DNA of 64,000 bases from Asanoa ishikariensis. GTDB taxonomy: Bacteria > Actinomycetota > Actinomycetes > Mycobacteriales > Micromonosporaceae. The stretch covers positions 186,001 through 250,000 of the forward strand of contig NZ_FNQB01000002.1 in assembly GCF_900107455.1 (NCBI RefSeq), given 5' to 3'. Both the position numbers and the translations under genes were made by a program. Shown here in pieces: positions 52,285-60,867 of this stretch (its first letter is position 1; each line of letters begins with the position of its first letter). The notes under the pieces are model-generated. The model did no database searches. It worked only from the letters and a program-made list of their open reading frames with translations, and had not been told where the DNA came from.

Positions 52285-55221
52285 TCACGACCGGGCCGAC
52301 CGGTACTCGTACTCCTGGCTTTCGTCGCGTCCACCGTGGTCACGGCTGAAGTCCCAGCCACCGGCCGCCTCACGACCCGGGCGACCGCCGACCGCGTAGC
52401 CGCCGATCTCCTGGCCGCGGCGCCAGCCACGGAAGTAGCCGGTGGTGTGCGCCGCGATGCTGGCGGCGTCCCGGACGATCCGCAGTGGCCGCTCGTCGCG
52501 CAACGGCGAGCCGGGCACCAGGTTGGCCTGCGGCACCCGCTTCGGCAGGCCCGACTGCGTCTCGAGGCCGATCGACGGCGAGGAGGCCTTCTCGGCCGCA
52601 CGCCAGCCGTTGTCGGCGACCGACGCCCAGGCGAGGTCTTCGCTCTCGTCGGGGTGACCGGTGAACCACGCGGACCGGGCCGCCGCGAAGATCAGCAGGC
52701 CTTCGTCGCCCTCGTCGTTGGAGACCGGCGGTGCGCTGATGCCGATCGGGAGCTGCGGGTGGCTCCCGGTGTCGGTCGCGGTCTCCACCAGACGCAACGG
52801 AGGCGTCTCGTAGCGCGCGGCATAGTCGTCGCGGTTGCGCCGGTCGTCGCGACCGCGCGACCGGTTCTCTCGCGAGCTGTCATCGCGCAGCGCGCGGTCG
52901 GCCAGCGGCGGGGGCTCGACCAAGCGCAGGATCGGCGGCTCCGGCGGCATGTCGTCGGCCAGCCACGGCGGCGGCACCCGGTCGTCGCCGATGGACGAGT
53001 AGGTGGGCCGGTCGAGCTCGCTCGGCGGCAGGTCGCTCAGGTCCGGGAAGCCGTTGGCCCGCTCGTCCGTGGTGTTGTCGACGAGCGGCCAGTTGGCCCG
53101 CGCGCCCGGCTCAGGGCGCGGTGCGGGCACCGGAACGCTGAGGTCGGTGGCCTGGAACCCGGTGACCGGCGGCTCGGGCGGAGGCGGCGGTGTGGCGGCC
53201 GGGCGGCCGTTGGCCCGCGGCGGGATCACGGTCGGGCGCTTGCGCTCGGCGCGGGCCGAGTTGATCGCCGCGTTGGTCAGCGTCGCCCGGAACGGCTCGC
53301 CGGCCTCGGCCGGCGGCACGGTGGGCCGCTGCGCCGGGATCGGCGTCATGCCGGGCGGCGGTGGCGGCGCGGAGATGGGCTTGTTGACCGGGCTGGCCGA
53401 CACCGGACGGCCGGGCAGCGGCACCCTGGTCGCGGCCGGCGAAAGCGGCGCGGCCGGCAGATGCGGAGCCGGCGGCAGGTGCGGAGCCGGCGGCAGGTGC
53501 GTCTCCGGCAGGTGCGGCGTGCCGGGCAGGCGCGGGGCACTGGGGAAGCGAGACGCGGCCGGCGACAGCGGTGCGGCAGGCGACAGCGGCGCGGCCGGCG
53601 ACGGCAGGTGCGGCGTGCTCGGGAAGCGGGACGCGGCCGACGAGCCCTCTGCCGCGGTCGACCCGGTGCGCAAACGTGCCGCGGCCGGCACGTGCGGCGC
53701 GGCCGGTGACGACGGCGCGGCCGGCATGGGCGCCGGCGGCTGGAAGGTGGCCGGGGTCGGCGGGTCCGATAGCTGCGGCAAAGCGGTTTCGCCGGTGGGC
53801 TGGTAGAGGCTGGTGCCGTCGAAGCCGGTGGACCAGGCATGGCCGGGGTTGCGCGAGGGCATCGGAGTGCCACCGGCCGGCGTGGGCGCGTTGAGCGCCG
53901 CCGCGGGCGGCTCCGCCGAACGGGCGGCACTGCGGGACTCGGCCGAACGAGCCGGTGTGCGTGGCTCGCCCGAGCGGCTCGTGGTGCGCGGAGAGGCCGG
54001 GTGGCGCGGCGCGTTCGGCGGCCGCGACGGGCTGGCCGCGCGCTGCGGCTCGGCCGGTTGCGACGGCTCGGCGAACGGCGCGGAGGCCGTCGTGGACAGC
54101 GGAGTCGGTGCGGTCGGCGGCGGCGCCACGGGAGCGGGAGCGACCGGCGGGGTAGTCAGCGCGCGCGGCGTGGTGGTCGCCGCGGCGGGCTCCGGGCGAT
54201 GCCGGCGGCCGGTGGTGCCGCGCTCGGGCAGCGGCAGCGGCAGCGCGTGCAGCCCGGCGGGTGTCGTCGTGGCCGGCTCGTTCGGCTCGTCCACCGCGGC
54301 ACGGCGCATCGTCCGGCGCGGCACAGCGGTGAGCGGGGTCGTGCGGGCGGCCAGCGTGGCCACCAACGCCGCGCAGCCTTCGTCACACGAACGCACGGCG
54401 GCGACGGCCTGCCGCACGGCATCGGCGGAGGCGCTGGCGAGGCTCTTGTTGACGGTGCCGCGGCGCGGTGTCTCGGCGATGGCGACCCGCAGCGCGGTGA
54501 TCGCCTCGGCGACGGTCGTCGCGTCGCCGACACCCTCGGCGGTCAGCCGTTTGGCGACGGCCTCGGCGGCCGGCGGCAGGTCACGGCCACGGGCTGCGGT
54601 GCCGGAGACCAGGCCGGGCTCGGGCAGCGCGTCGAGGACCGCGAGGGTCAGCGGCGCGGCCGGGTCGGAATAGGCGCGCAGGGCGGCGGGATAAAGCTCG
54701 CGGAGCACCTCCCGCAGGGTCGCCGCGGCGGAGTGCCGGCCGCCGGCGAGCGCGGAGTGCGCGGCCAGGATCGGCCGGTAGGGGACGAGGTCACGGGACA
54801 CCGGAAGGCCGACGGCGAAGATGGCACCCGCCTGCAGCGCACGGGCCAGCCCGACCGCGCGACGCTCGGCCGCGGAGGACTCCATCTCCTCTATCGACTC
54901 GTCGTCGGCGAACCGCTCGGCGAAGTCGTCGACCGCGTCGTCGTCGGCGATGGCCAGGGGGCGACCGGCCGCGCTGAGCAGCGAAGTCACCTCGTGGTCG
55001 TCGCTGTCGGCGGCGATCGCGGCGGAGCCTGGGCCGTTGGCCCGCTCGGCGAGCAAGGCGCCAAGCTGGGCGTAACCCGCCGGGTCGTCGGTGATCTCGC
55101 AGACGTCGAGCAACCGCCCGGCGTCGTCAACAACAGCAGCCGTCAGGCCGGTCCCGGCAACAGCCGGCCGACCCGTCGATTCCGCCGATGCGAGACCGCA
55201 GTACACCCGCACGAGCGCCAC
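52285..55221 (-). CDS. Degenerate IS110-transposase-like protein fused to a disordered linker and kinase-type tail
   Basis: A 978-residue protein. Residues 1-300 resemble IS110-family transposases: VRVYCGLASAES, VVDDAGRLLDVCEITDDPAGYAQLGALL, IAADSDDHEVTSLL, then LREVLRELYPAALRAYSDP and LDALPEPG. The acidic residue expected after GI/L in the first strand is alanine, so catalysis is doubtful. Residues 320-850 are Pro/Ala/Ser-rich. The C-terminus holds [23 protein letters not shown] and YFRGWRRGQ, closely matching the tail of the kinase at 45724. The GTG at 55221 has GGAGGA seven bases upstream and is preferred to GTG 55245. It looks domesticated, not mobile. Confidence 0.75.
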   Translation of the reverse strand: MALVRVYCGLASAESTGRPAVAGTGLTAAVVDDAGRLLDVCEITDDPAGYAQLGALLAERANGPGSAAIAADSDDHEVTSLLSAAGRPLAIADDDAVDDFAERFADDESIEEMESSAAERRAVGLARALQAGAIFAVGLPVSRDLVPYRPILAAHSALAGGRHSAAATLREVLRELYPAALRAYSDPAAPLTLAVLDALPEPGLVSGTAARGRDLPPAAEAVAKRLTAEGVGDATTVAEAITALRVAIAETPRRGTVNKSLASASADAVRQAVAAVRSCDEGCAALVATLAARTTPLTAVPRRTMRRAAVDEPNEPATTTPAGLHALPLPLPERGTTGRRHRPEPAAATTTPRALTTPPVAPAPVAPPPTAPTPLSTTASAPFAEPSQPAEPQRAASPSRPPNAPRHPASPRTTSRSGEPRTPARSAESRSAARSAEPPAAALNAPTPAGGTPMPSRNPGHAWSTGFDGTSLYQPTGETALPQLSDPPTPATFQPPAPMPAAPSSPAAPHVPAAARLRTGSTAAEGSSAASRFPSTPHLPSPAAPLSPAAPLSPAASRFPSAPRLPGTPHLPETHLPPAPHLPPAPHLPAAPLSPAATRVPLPGRPVSASPVNKPISAPPPPPGMTPIPAQRPTVPPAEAGEPFRATLTNAAINSARAERKRPTVIPPRANGRPAATPPPPPEPPVTGFQATDLSVPVPAPRPEPGARANWPLVDNTTDERANGFPDLSDLPPSELDRPTYSSIGDDRVPPPWLADDMPPEPPILRLVEPPPLADRALRDDSSRENRSRGRDDRRNRDDYAARYETPPLRLVETATDTGSHPQLPIGISAPPVSNDEGDEGLLIFAAARSAWFTGHPDESEDLAWASVADNGWRAAEKASSPSIGLETQSGLPKRVPQANLVPGSPLRDERPLRIVRDAASIAAHTTGYFRGWRRGQEIGGYAVGGRPGREAAGGWDFSRDHGGRDESQEYEYRSARS
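53445..53625 (-). repeat. Pro/Ala-rich coding repeats in the IS110-like protein
   Basis: GC-rich imperfect repeats encode tandem HLPPAP, PLSPAA and RFPSxP units. Tandem cggcaggtgcggagc-type units are visible at about 53457-53505. They form a disordered linker and are a likely place for length variation between strains. Confidence 0.75.
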
Positions 55222-55283
55222 GTTGTCGTCCTCCTCCCCGGGCACATCTCGTGTGCCAAGGACTGATGGTCCCTGGTTAGGGG

Positions 55284-56339
55284 TCAGTCGCGCCAGTCCA
55301 CAGCGGCAGAGATCTTGCCGATAATCGTGCGCCAGCCCAAACTTGCGGTTTGTGCCCCGATTTTCCGGAGTCGTCGGCGTGCCATGAAGCCGCTGATTCC
55401 GCCGTTGACCACGCCACGCAGTGCTTCGTCGAGGTCGTCGAGGCTGTTACCAGGTGACAGCATGTCGAGTACCGAGGGCAGGCGCAACGCGTACGACAGG
55501 TCGCGCGCGACCTCGCCGGCCTCGATGATGAGCGGCGGGTCCCAACTGTCGTGGCCGCCACGCAGGTTCTCCACCACGAGGTCGAGCTCGTAGGAGTCCT
55601 CGTCGAGCGGGGCGATGTTGACCGGCTCGACCCGTTCGGCCAGGGTCGCCCAGTTGTCGACCTGAGCGAGGTCGTGCGGCGCGCCGGAACGGATGAAGCT
55701 GACCAGGCCCTCGGCGCTGCGGAACAGCAGGAGCTTGCCGCGGTGGGTGAGGAAGACGGGGACCTCTTCGGACTCCTCTTCTTCCTCTTCCTCCTCGACT
55801 GCCTCGTCCTCGGCGTCAGCGTCGGCCTCGGCGGTCTCGTCCGCGTCCTCGTCGGCCGCGTCGTCGTCCTCGTCGCGGGCCTTGCGGCGCTCTTCCTTGC
55901 CGGCCGCCTCGGCCTGCTCGGCAAGCTCCTCGTCGGTGAAGAGGTCGGCGTCGTCTTCCTCTTCGTCCTGACGGGCGCGCGCGGCGAAAAGGTCGTCCTC
56001 TTCGCGGTCCGACGTGTCGGTCGGCGTCAGCTCGGTGGACATCCGGTACGCGCGCAGCGTGAAGCCGGTGCCCGCGGGCAGCGCGATCTCGACGGGGTCG
56101 ATCCGCAGCTCATCCCAGAATGCGCGCTGGTCCTCGGGGTCGACGCCGTCGTCGGCTTCGTCCGCCTCATCGGCGTCTTCGGTGTCGATCGGCTCGTCGA
56201 TCGCCTCGACCGGCTCGGTCGTCGCAGCCGGCTCGGGCGCCGCGGGCGCGTCGCCTTCGGCGGTGGTCGCCTCGACCTCGGCCGCTGGCTCGTCCTGGGA
56301 CGGCGACTTGGCCTTGGACCGGTTGGACTGGCGCGCCAC
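55284..56339 (-). CDS. Highly acidic conserved protein of unknown function
   Basis: A 351-residue soluble protein. Residues 1-65 and 105-195 are rich in Glu, Asp and Ala, including a run of eight glutamates. A folded C-terminal half (about 195-351) reads VPVFLTHRGKLLLFRSAEGLVSFIRSGAPHDLAQ, then LVVENLRGGHDSWDPPLIIEAGEVARDLSYAL and LDDLDEALRGVVNGGISGFMARRRLRKIG. I know no named family. GTG at 56339 has GGAGG six bases upstream. It lies 62 bases ahead of the IS110-like gene on the same strand, so the two are probably co-expressed. Confidence 0.82.
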   Translation of the reverse strand: MARQSNRSKAKSPSQDEPAAEVEATTAEGDAPAAPEPAATTEPVEAIDEPIDTEDADEADEADDGVDPEDQRAFWDELRIDPVEIALPAGTGFTLRAYRMSTELTPTDTSDREEDDLFAARARQDEEEDDADLFTDEELAEQAEAAGKEERRKARDEDDDAADEDADETAEADADAEDEAVEEEEEEEESEEVPVFLTHRGKLLLFRSAEGLVSFIRSGAPHDLAQVDNWATLAERVEPVNIAPLDEDSYELDLVVENLRGGHDSWDPPLIIEAGEVARDLSYALRLPSVLDMLSPGNSLDDLDEALRGVVNGGISGFMARRRLRKIGAQTASLGWRTIIGKISAAVDWRD

Positions 56340-56469
56340 GCTGACCTCCGGGAGTGGTGTGTTTCGGGCGTGCGATGGTGACTTCGCGCACGAACACCTT
56401 AGTGTGCGCCCGTCGGGTCCGGCGCCCGCACCCCGGGTGGTGATCCTGGCGTCGCCGCGTCCTTACGAG

Positions 56470-56475
56470 TAGCCT
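56470..56475 (+). promoter_or_regulatory. Candidate -10 box for the PadR gene
   Basis: TAGCCT is followed by eight bases and the ATG at 56484, with no Shine-Dalgarno sequence. This suggests a leaderless transcript. Confidence 0.35.
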
Positions 56476-56483
56476 TCCTACCT

Positions 56484-56810
56484 ATGAAGGCGCAGGCGCT
56501 GCACGGCCATCTCGACGCGCTGCTGCTCTCGGTGCTCGAGGGCGGTCCCTTGCACGGCTACGCCGTGATCGAGGCGCTCAAGGCCCGCAGCGGCGGCTCG
56601 CTCAACCTGCCCACCGGGACCGTCTATCCGGCGCTGCGCAGGCTGGAGCGGGCCGGTTTCGTCGACAGCACCTGGAGCACGGTCAACGGTCGCGAGCGCC
56701 GCACCTACGAGCTCACCGGCTCGGGCCGCGGCGCGCTGGCCGGCGAGCGGGCCAGTTGGACCGAGTTCAGCTCGACGGTCAGCCGATTCCTCGGCGCGGA
56801 ACCGACCTGA
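56484..56810 (+). CDS. PadR-family transcriptional regulator
   Basis: A 108-residue short PadR protein: LDALLLSVLEGGPLHGYAVIEAL (about 10-32), recognition region LNLPTGTVYPALRRLERAGFVDSTW and beta-wing NGRERRTYELTGSGRGAL, with a short dimerisation helix. Such genes usually accompany a permease-prefix-domain membrane protein. Here that partner is convergent and overlaps the end of padR by 32 bases. ATG at 56484. Confidence 0.93.
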   Translation: MKAQALHGHLDALLLSVLEGGPLHGYAVIEALKARSGGSLNLPTGTVYPALRRLERAGFVDSTWSTVNGRERRTYELTGSGRGALAGERASWTEFSSTVSRFLGAEPT

Positions 56811-57462
56811 CGGCCGTCGCGGCCGCCCGGGCGATCCAGCCGGCCGCGACCGTCATCACGACGCCGCCGACGATCATCGGTGGCCAGGTGAGCGCGCCGG
56901 TCCACATGTCCGCGGACCAGCCGAACAGCGCCAGCGCGCCGGCCCCGAGCAGGGTGAGCACCGCGACCAGGCCGGCCATCGCACCGCGGAGCAGGCGGGC
57001 CGGCACCGCGTGGCCGCGGCGGGTGGCCAACCACAGTGCGACGCTGCCGAGCACGGCGACGCCGATCGCGACCCGAGCGAGCCAGTCGACACTGTCCGAC
57101 AGCAGGAGGTAGGCCGCCGGTGGCCGCGGGCCCGACCAGGGCGCGCCCTGCCACATCAGGTCGCTGCAGAAGGCCGACACGGCGAACACGGCGATGACGC
57201 GCAACCCGAACACGCGAGCGGCCGAGGCGGCGAGCTCCGCCTGGAACGCGGGCGCCACCTCGTCGACCCCGCCGAACTCGGCGATCGCCTGGCGTTGCGC
57301 CGCGGCCGCCGGCTGGCCGGCCGCCCGCAGGTCCCGCACCGCGTCGTCGAGCCCGTCGCGGGCCTCGGCCAGCATCCGCCGCTTGAGGCCGCGTGGCCCG
57401 GAAAGGGCGCCGTCGAGCCGCCGGATGTGCTCGTCGACGAGGTTGGCGTAGCCGGACTGCAT
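56779..57462 (-). CDS. Permease-prefix-domain membrane protein, partner of PadR
   Basis: A 227-residue protein. Residues 1-80 form a helical cytoplasmic prefix (YANLVDEHIRRLDGALSGPRGLKRRMLAEARDGLDDAVRDL, then AIAEFGGVDEVAPAFQAEL), typical of permease prefix domain 1. Four membrane segments follow (about 88-105, 128-148, 160-182, 190-212). Genes of this kind are commonly PadR targets. It is convergent with padR and their coding regions overlap by 32 bases. ATG at 57462. Function unknown. Confidence 0.82.
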   Translation of the reverse strand: MQSGYANLVDEHIRRLDGALSGPRGLKRRMLAEARDGLDDAVRDLRAAGQPAAAAQRQAIAEFGGVDEVAPAFQAELAASAARVFGLRVIAVFAVSAFCSDLMWQGAPWSGPRPPAAYLLLSDSVDWLARVAIGVAVLGSVALWLATRRGHAVPARLLRGAMAGLVAVLTLLGAGALALFGWSADMWTGALTWPPMIVGGVVMTVAAGWIARAAATAVRSVPRRGIG

Positions 57463-57512
57463 GGCACCCACCCTCGCACCAGGCCGCCCCGAAACGCCTC
57501 CGGTGGTTGCCC

Positions 57513-59198
57513 CTAAGTGGCGATCGCGAGGTAGCCCTGCTGGGTCGACCACTGGTCCCGGTACCAGCCCGGCCGGGCGACCAGGTCCGCGTGGCGACCG
57601 CGTTGCACCACCCGCCCGGCGTCCAGCACCAGGATCTCGTCGAAGCCGTCGAGCCCGTTGAGTCGATGGGTGACGAGGACGATCGCGCCCGGGGTGGCGG
57701 CGAGCACGGCGGCCAGCACCGCGTCGGCGGCGCCGGGGTCGAGCCCTTCGGTCGGCTCGTCGAGCACCAGCACCTCGGGGCGCAGCAGGAGCGCCCGGGT
57801 CAGCGCGAGCCGCTGCCGTTGGCCGCCGGAGAGCTGACCGCCATCCTCGCCGACCTCTGTCTCCCAGCCGACCGGCTGGTTCTGGACCCAGTCGAGGAAG
57901 CCGGCGGCGGCGGCCGCCGCCGCGAGGTCGTCGTCGCTCGCGTCGGGCCGGGCGAGCAGCAGGTTGTCGCGCACCGGGGCGTGGAACACGTGCGCGTCCG
58001 CGAACAGGCCGCCCACCCGGTGCGGGTCACCCGCACCGACCACCGTGCCGCTGTCGGGCCGGACCGCGCCGGCCAGCACGGCCAGCAACGTGCTCTTGCC
58101 CGCACCGCTCGGCCCGACGACGGCCACCCGCCGCCCGGCCGGCAGCCGCAGCGTGACGTCGCGCAGCGCGGGCGCCGCGCCGGACCGGTAGGTGACCGAC
58201 ACGGCGTCGAGACCGGGCGTCCCGGTGACGGCCGCGACGCCGGCGTCAGGGGACGGGTCGGCCAGCAGAACGGAGACCCGGGACAGGGCGGTGCCGAGCT
58301 GGGTCCGCTGGCGGGCGGCGCCGACGAGCGCCAGGGCCGACTCGACCGCGGCGATGGTGCCGACGGCGAGCACGCCAACCAGCGTTCCGGACGTGCCGGC
58401 GTGCAGCGCGGTGAGCACCACCGCGGCCGCGGTGGCGCCGGCGAGCAGCACCCCGGCCCCGTCGACGGCCCAGCCGACCAACGCCAGCCGCCGCTCCAGC
58501 CGGGCGAGCTCGGCGGCCCGCCCCGCGGCCTTGGCCAGCGCCGCGTCGGTCGCGCCGAACGCGGCCAGGTCGGCCGCGCCGGCGGTCAGGTCGACCGCGT
58601 CGACGGCCAGTGCGCCACGCAGCGGCGCCACCTCGGCGGCCGTGCGTCGCGTCAGCGCCGACGCCAGCCACGGCAGGAGCACACCGGCGAGCAGCAGCCC
58701 GGCGGCCAGCGGCAGGGCGGCCGGCGGGCTGAGCAGCCCGGCGCCGAGCACCGCCAGCGCCGCGACCAGGCCGGCGGCGGCACCCGGGACGAGCACCCGG
58801 AGCAGCAGGTCCTGCACCGCGTCGACATCGGACACCAGCCGGCTGAGCGCGTCGCCGGAGCGGTCGGTGGCCCGCGTGGGGCGGCTGGACAGGGTTGCGA
58901 AGATTCGGGCCCGGACCTCGGTGATGATCCGGAGAACCGCGTCGTGGCCGGCCAGCCGTTCGGTGTAGCGCAGCACGCCGCGCGCGATCGCGAGCGTCCG
59001 GACCGCCACGATCGCCACGGTCAGCGCGGCGACCGGTGGTTGTCCGGCGGCCGTGATCAGCAGCCAGGTGGCGGTGGCCATCAGGGCCAGCCCGGCCAAC
59101 TCGGTGCCCGCGGCCAGCAGCCCGGCACCGACCAGCCGGCTCAGCCAGGGCCGGGCGATGCGGAGTACGACGCGTTCGGCGGCGGTCACGTCAACCAC
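57513..59198 (-). CDS. cydC: Thiol-reductant ABC exporter subunit CydC
   Basis: A 561-residue half-transporter: six membrane segments (about 1-310) and an ATPase domain with Walker A GPSGAGKSTLL, signature LSGGQRQRLAL and Walker B VLVLDEPTEGLDP. With CydD it exports cysteine/glutathione-type thiols and is needed for heme insertion into cytochrome bd. GTG 59198 overlaps the cydD stop by eight bases; GTG 59189 is an alternative. It is the last gene of the cyd operon. Confidence 0.94.
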   Translation of the reverse strand: MVDVTAAERVVLRIARPWLSRLVGAGLLAAGTELAGLALMATATWLLITAAGQPPVAALTVAIVAVRTLAIARGVLRYTERLAGHDAVLRIITEVRARIFATLSSRPTRATDRSGDALSRLVSDVDAVQDLLLRVLVPGAAAGLVAALAVLGAGLLSPPAALPLAAGLLLAGVLLPWLASALTRRTAAEVAPLRGALAVDAVDLTAGAADLAAFGATDAALAKAAGRAAELARLERRLALVGWAVDGAGVLLAGATAAAVVLTALHAGTSGTLVGVLAVGTIAAVESALALVGAARQRTQLGTALSRVSVLLADPSPDAGVAAVTGTPGLDAVSVTYRSGAAPALRDVTLRLPAGRRVAVVGPSGAGKSTLLAVLAGAVRPDSGTVVGAGDPHRVGGLFADAHVFHAPVRDNLLLARPDASDDDLAAAAAAAGFLDWVQNQPVGWETEVGEDGGQLSGGQRQRLALTRALLLRPEVLVLDEPTEGLDPGAADAVLAAVLAATPGAIVLVTHRLNGLDGFDEILVLDAGRVVQRGRHADLVARPGWYRDQWSTQQGYLAIAT

Positions 59199-60867
59199 CG
59201 ACCCCGGTCGGCAGGGCGGGCGCCGGGCGTAGAAGCTCGGTCACCACGCCGTCCTCGACCCGCAGCACCCGGTCGGCGACCGCGAGCAGCGCCGGCCGGT
59301 GCGCCACGAAGACGCCGGTGCGCCCGGCGAGCAGGTTGATCGTCGCCTCGACCACGGCCGCCTCGGACGCCGCGTCGAGCCGTGCGGTCGGCTCGTCGAG
59401 GAGCACCAACGACGCCTGGTCCCGCAGGAACGCCCGGGCCAGCGCGATCCGCTGCCGTTGGCCGCTCGACAGCCCGTACCCCCGCTCGCCCAGCGTGGTC
59501 TGCCAGCCCTCGGGCAGCGCGTCGACCACCTCGTCGAGCGCCGCGGCGGCGGCCGCCCGGGCGAGGTCGGCGTCGGCCGGTGCGCCGAGCCGGACGTTGT
59601 CGGCCACGGTCCCCGCGAACAGGTGCGCGCGTTGCGGCACCCAGGCCACGGTCCGGCGCCAGGCGTCGAGGTCGGCGGCGGCCAGGTCGACGCCGGACAC
59701 CAGCACCTGGCCGGTGGTCGGGCGCACGAAGCCGAGCAGCAGGCCGAGCAGCGTGCTCTTGCCCGCGCCGGACGGACCGACGATGGCCACCCGCTCGCCC
59801 GGCGCGATGGTCAAGGTGACGTCGCGCAGAGCGGTCGTCCGCTCGTACTCGACGGTCACGCCGGACAACACGATCGGCCCGGGCCGCGCCACCGCCGTGC
59901 CCACTACCGGCGCCGGCTCGGGAGGAAGCGCGGAGAGCGCCTCGTCCAGGGCGGTCAGCCCTTCGAGGCTCGCGTGGAACTTGCTGCCGGCGGCGCGCAG
60001 CGGCAGGTACGCCTCCGGGGTCAGCAGCAGCACGAGGAGCGCGACCTCCAGCGTCATGCCGCCGGACAGCAGCCGCAGCCCCACCGGCACCGCGACCAGG
60101 GCCACCGAGATGGTCGCCACCAGCTCCAGCACCAGGGCGGACAGGAACGCGATGCGCAGCGTCCGCATGGTGGCCGCCCGGTGTGCGTCGGCCATCCGGC
60201 GGACCACGTCGACCTGCGCCTGGGCCCGGCCGAACGCGCGCAGCGTGGGCAGCCCGCTGAGCATGTCGAGGAAGTGGCCGCCGAGCCGGGACAGGCGCCG
60301 CCACTGTCGCTCGGTGGCGACCTGGGCCTGCCAGCCGACCAGCGCGCCGAAGATCGGGATCAGCGGGATGGTCACCGCGACGATCAACGCCGAGGTCCAG
60401 TCGGCGAACACCAGCCGGGCGAGGACGGCGATCGGGATCGTGACGCCGAGCACGAGTTGCGGCAGGTAGCCGGTGAAGTAGGCGTCCAGCCCGTCGAGGC
60501 CACGGCCGGCCAGCGTCGCGAGCGAGCCACCGCGCTGGCTGGCGAGCCAGGCCGGGTCGCGGCGAGTGACCGAGCCGAGCAGCTCGACCCGCAGCGCCTG
60601 CTTGACCGCGGCGGCGCTCCAGGCGGTGACCGCCCCCTGTGCCCAGGCGAGACCGGCGCGGGCGGCGACCAGGCCGACGAAGAGACCGAGCGCGGTGCGG
60701 TCGAGCTGGCCACCGGCGGCCGCGGCGAGCACCGCCGCCAACGCGGTGGCCTGGAGCACGACGACGACCGCGGTCGCCACACCGCACAATCCGAGCACGG
60801 CGAAGTGGCGCCGGGTGGCAGGCACCCGTCGCAACAGTCGCGGGTCGAACGGTCGGCGGCGGCTCAC
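59191..60867 (-). CDS. cydD: Thiol-reductant ABC exporter subunit CydD
   Basis: A 558-residue half-transporter paired with CydC. The membrane domain starts RRHFAVLGLCGVATAVVVVLQATALAAVL and includes TLAGRGLDGLDAYFTGYLPQL, a CydD landmark. The ATPase domain has Walker A GPSGAGKSTLL, signature LSSGQRQRIAL and LVLLDEPTARLD. GTG 60867 overlaps the cydB stop (GTGA), so the genes are coupled. Gene order cydA-B-D-C is the usual actinobacterial arrangement. Confidence 0.94.
   Translation of the reverse strand: MSRRRPFDPRLLRRVPATRRHFAVLGLCGVATAVVVVLQATALAAVLAAAAGGQLDRTALGLFVGLVAARAGLAWAQGAVTAWSAAAVKQALRVELLGSVTRRDPAWLASQRGGSLATLAGRGLDGLDAYFTGYLPQLVLGVTIPIAVLARLVFADWTSALIVAVTIPLIPIFGALVGWQAQVATERQWRRLSRLGGHFLDMLSGLPTLRAFGRAQAQVDVVRRMADAHRAATMRTLRIAFLSALVLELVATISVALVAVPVGLRLLSGGMTLEVALLVLLLTPEAYLPLRAAGSKFHASLEGLTALDEALSALPPEPAPVVGTAVARPGPIVLSGVTVEYERTTALRDVTLTIAPGERVAIVGPSGAGKSTLLGLLLGFVRPTTGQVLVSGVDLAAADLDAWRRTVAWVPQRAHLFAGTVADNVRLGAPADADLARAAAAAALDEVVDALPEGWQTTLGERGYGLSSGQRQRIALARAFLRDQASLVLLDEPTARLDAASEAAVVEATINLLAGRTGVFVAHRPALLAVADRVLRVEDGVVTELLRPAPALPTGVGG

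Noticed and set aside
52285-55221. An active IS110-family insertion sequence
   Set aside because: The catalytic acid of the first strand appears replaced, the protein is more than twice the normal length with a foreign C-terminus, and no element boundaries or target-site features are visible.
53813-55266. Plus-strand frames of 286-475 residues opposite the IS110-like gene
   Set aside because: Repetitive Arg/Gly composition mirrors the Pro/Ala-rich minus-strand protein, whose start has a perfect ribosome binding site.
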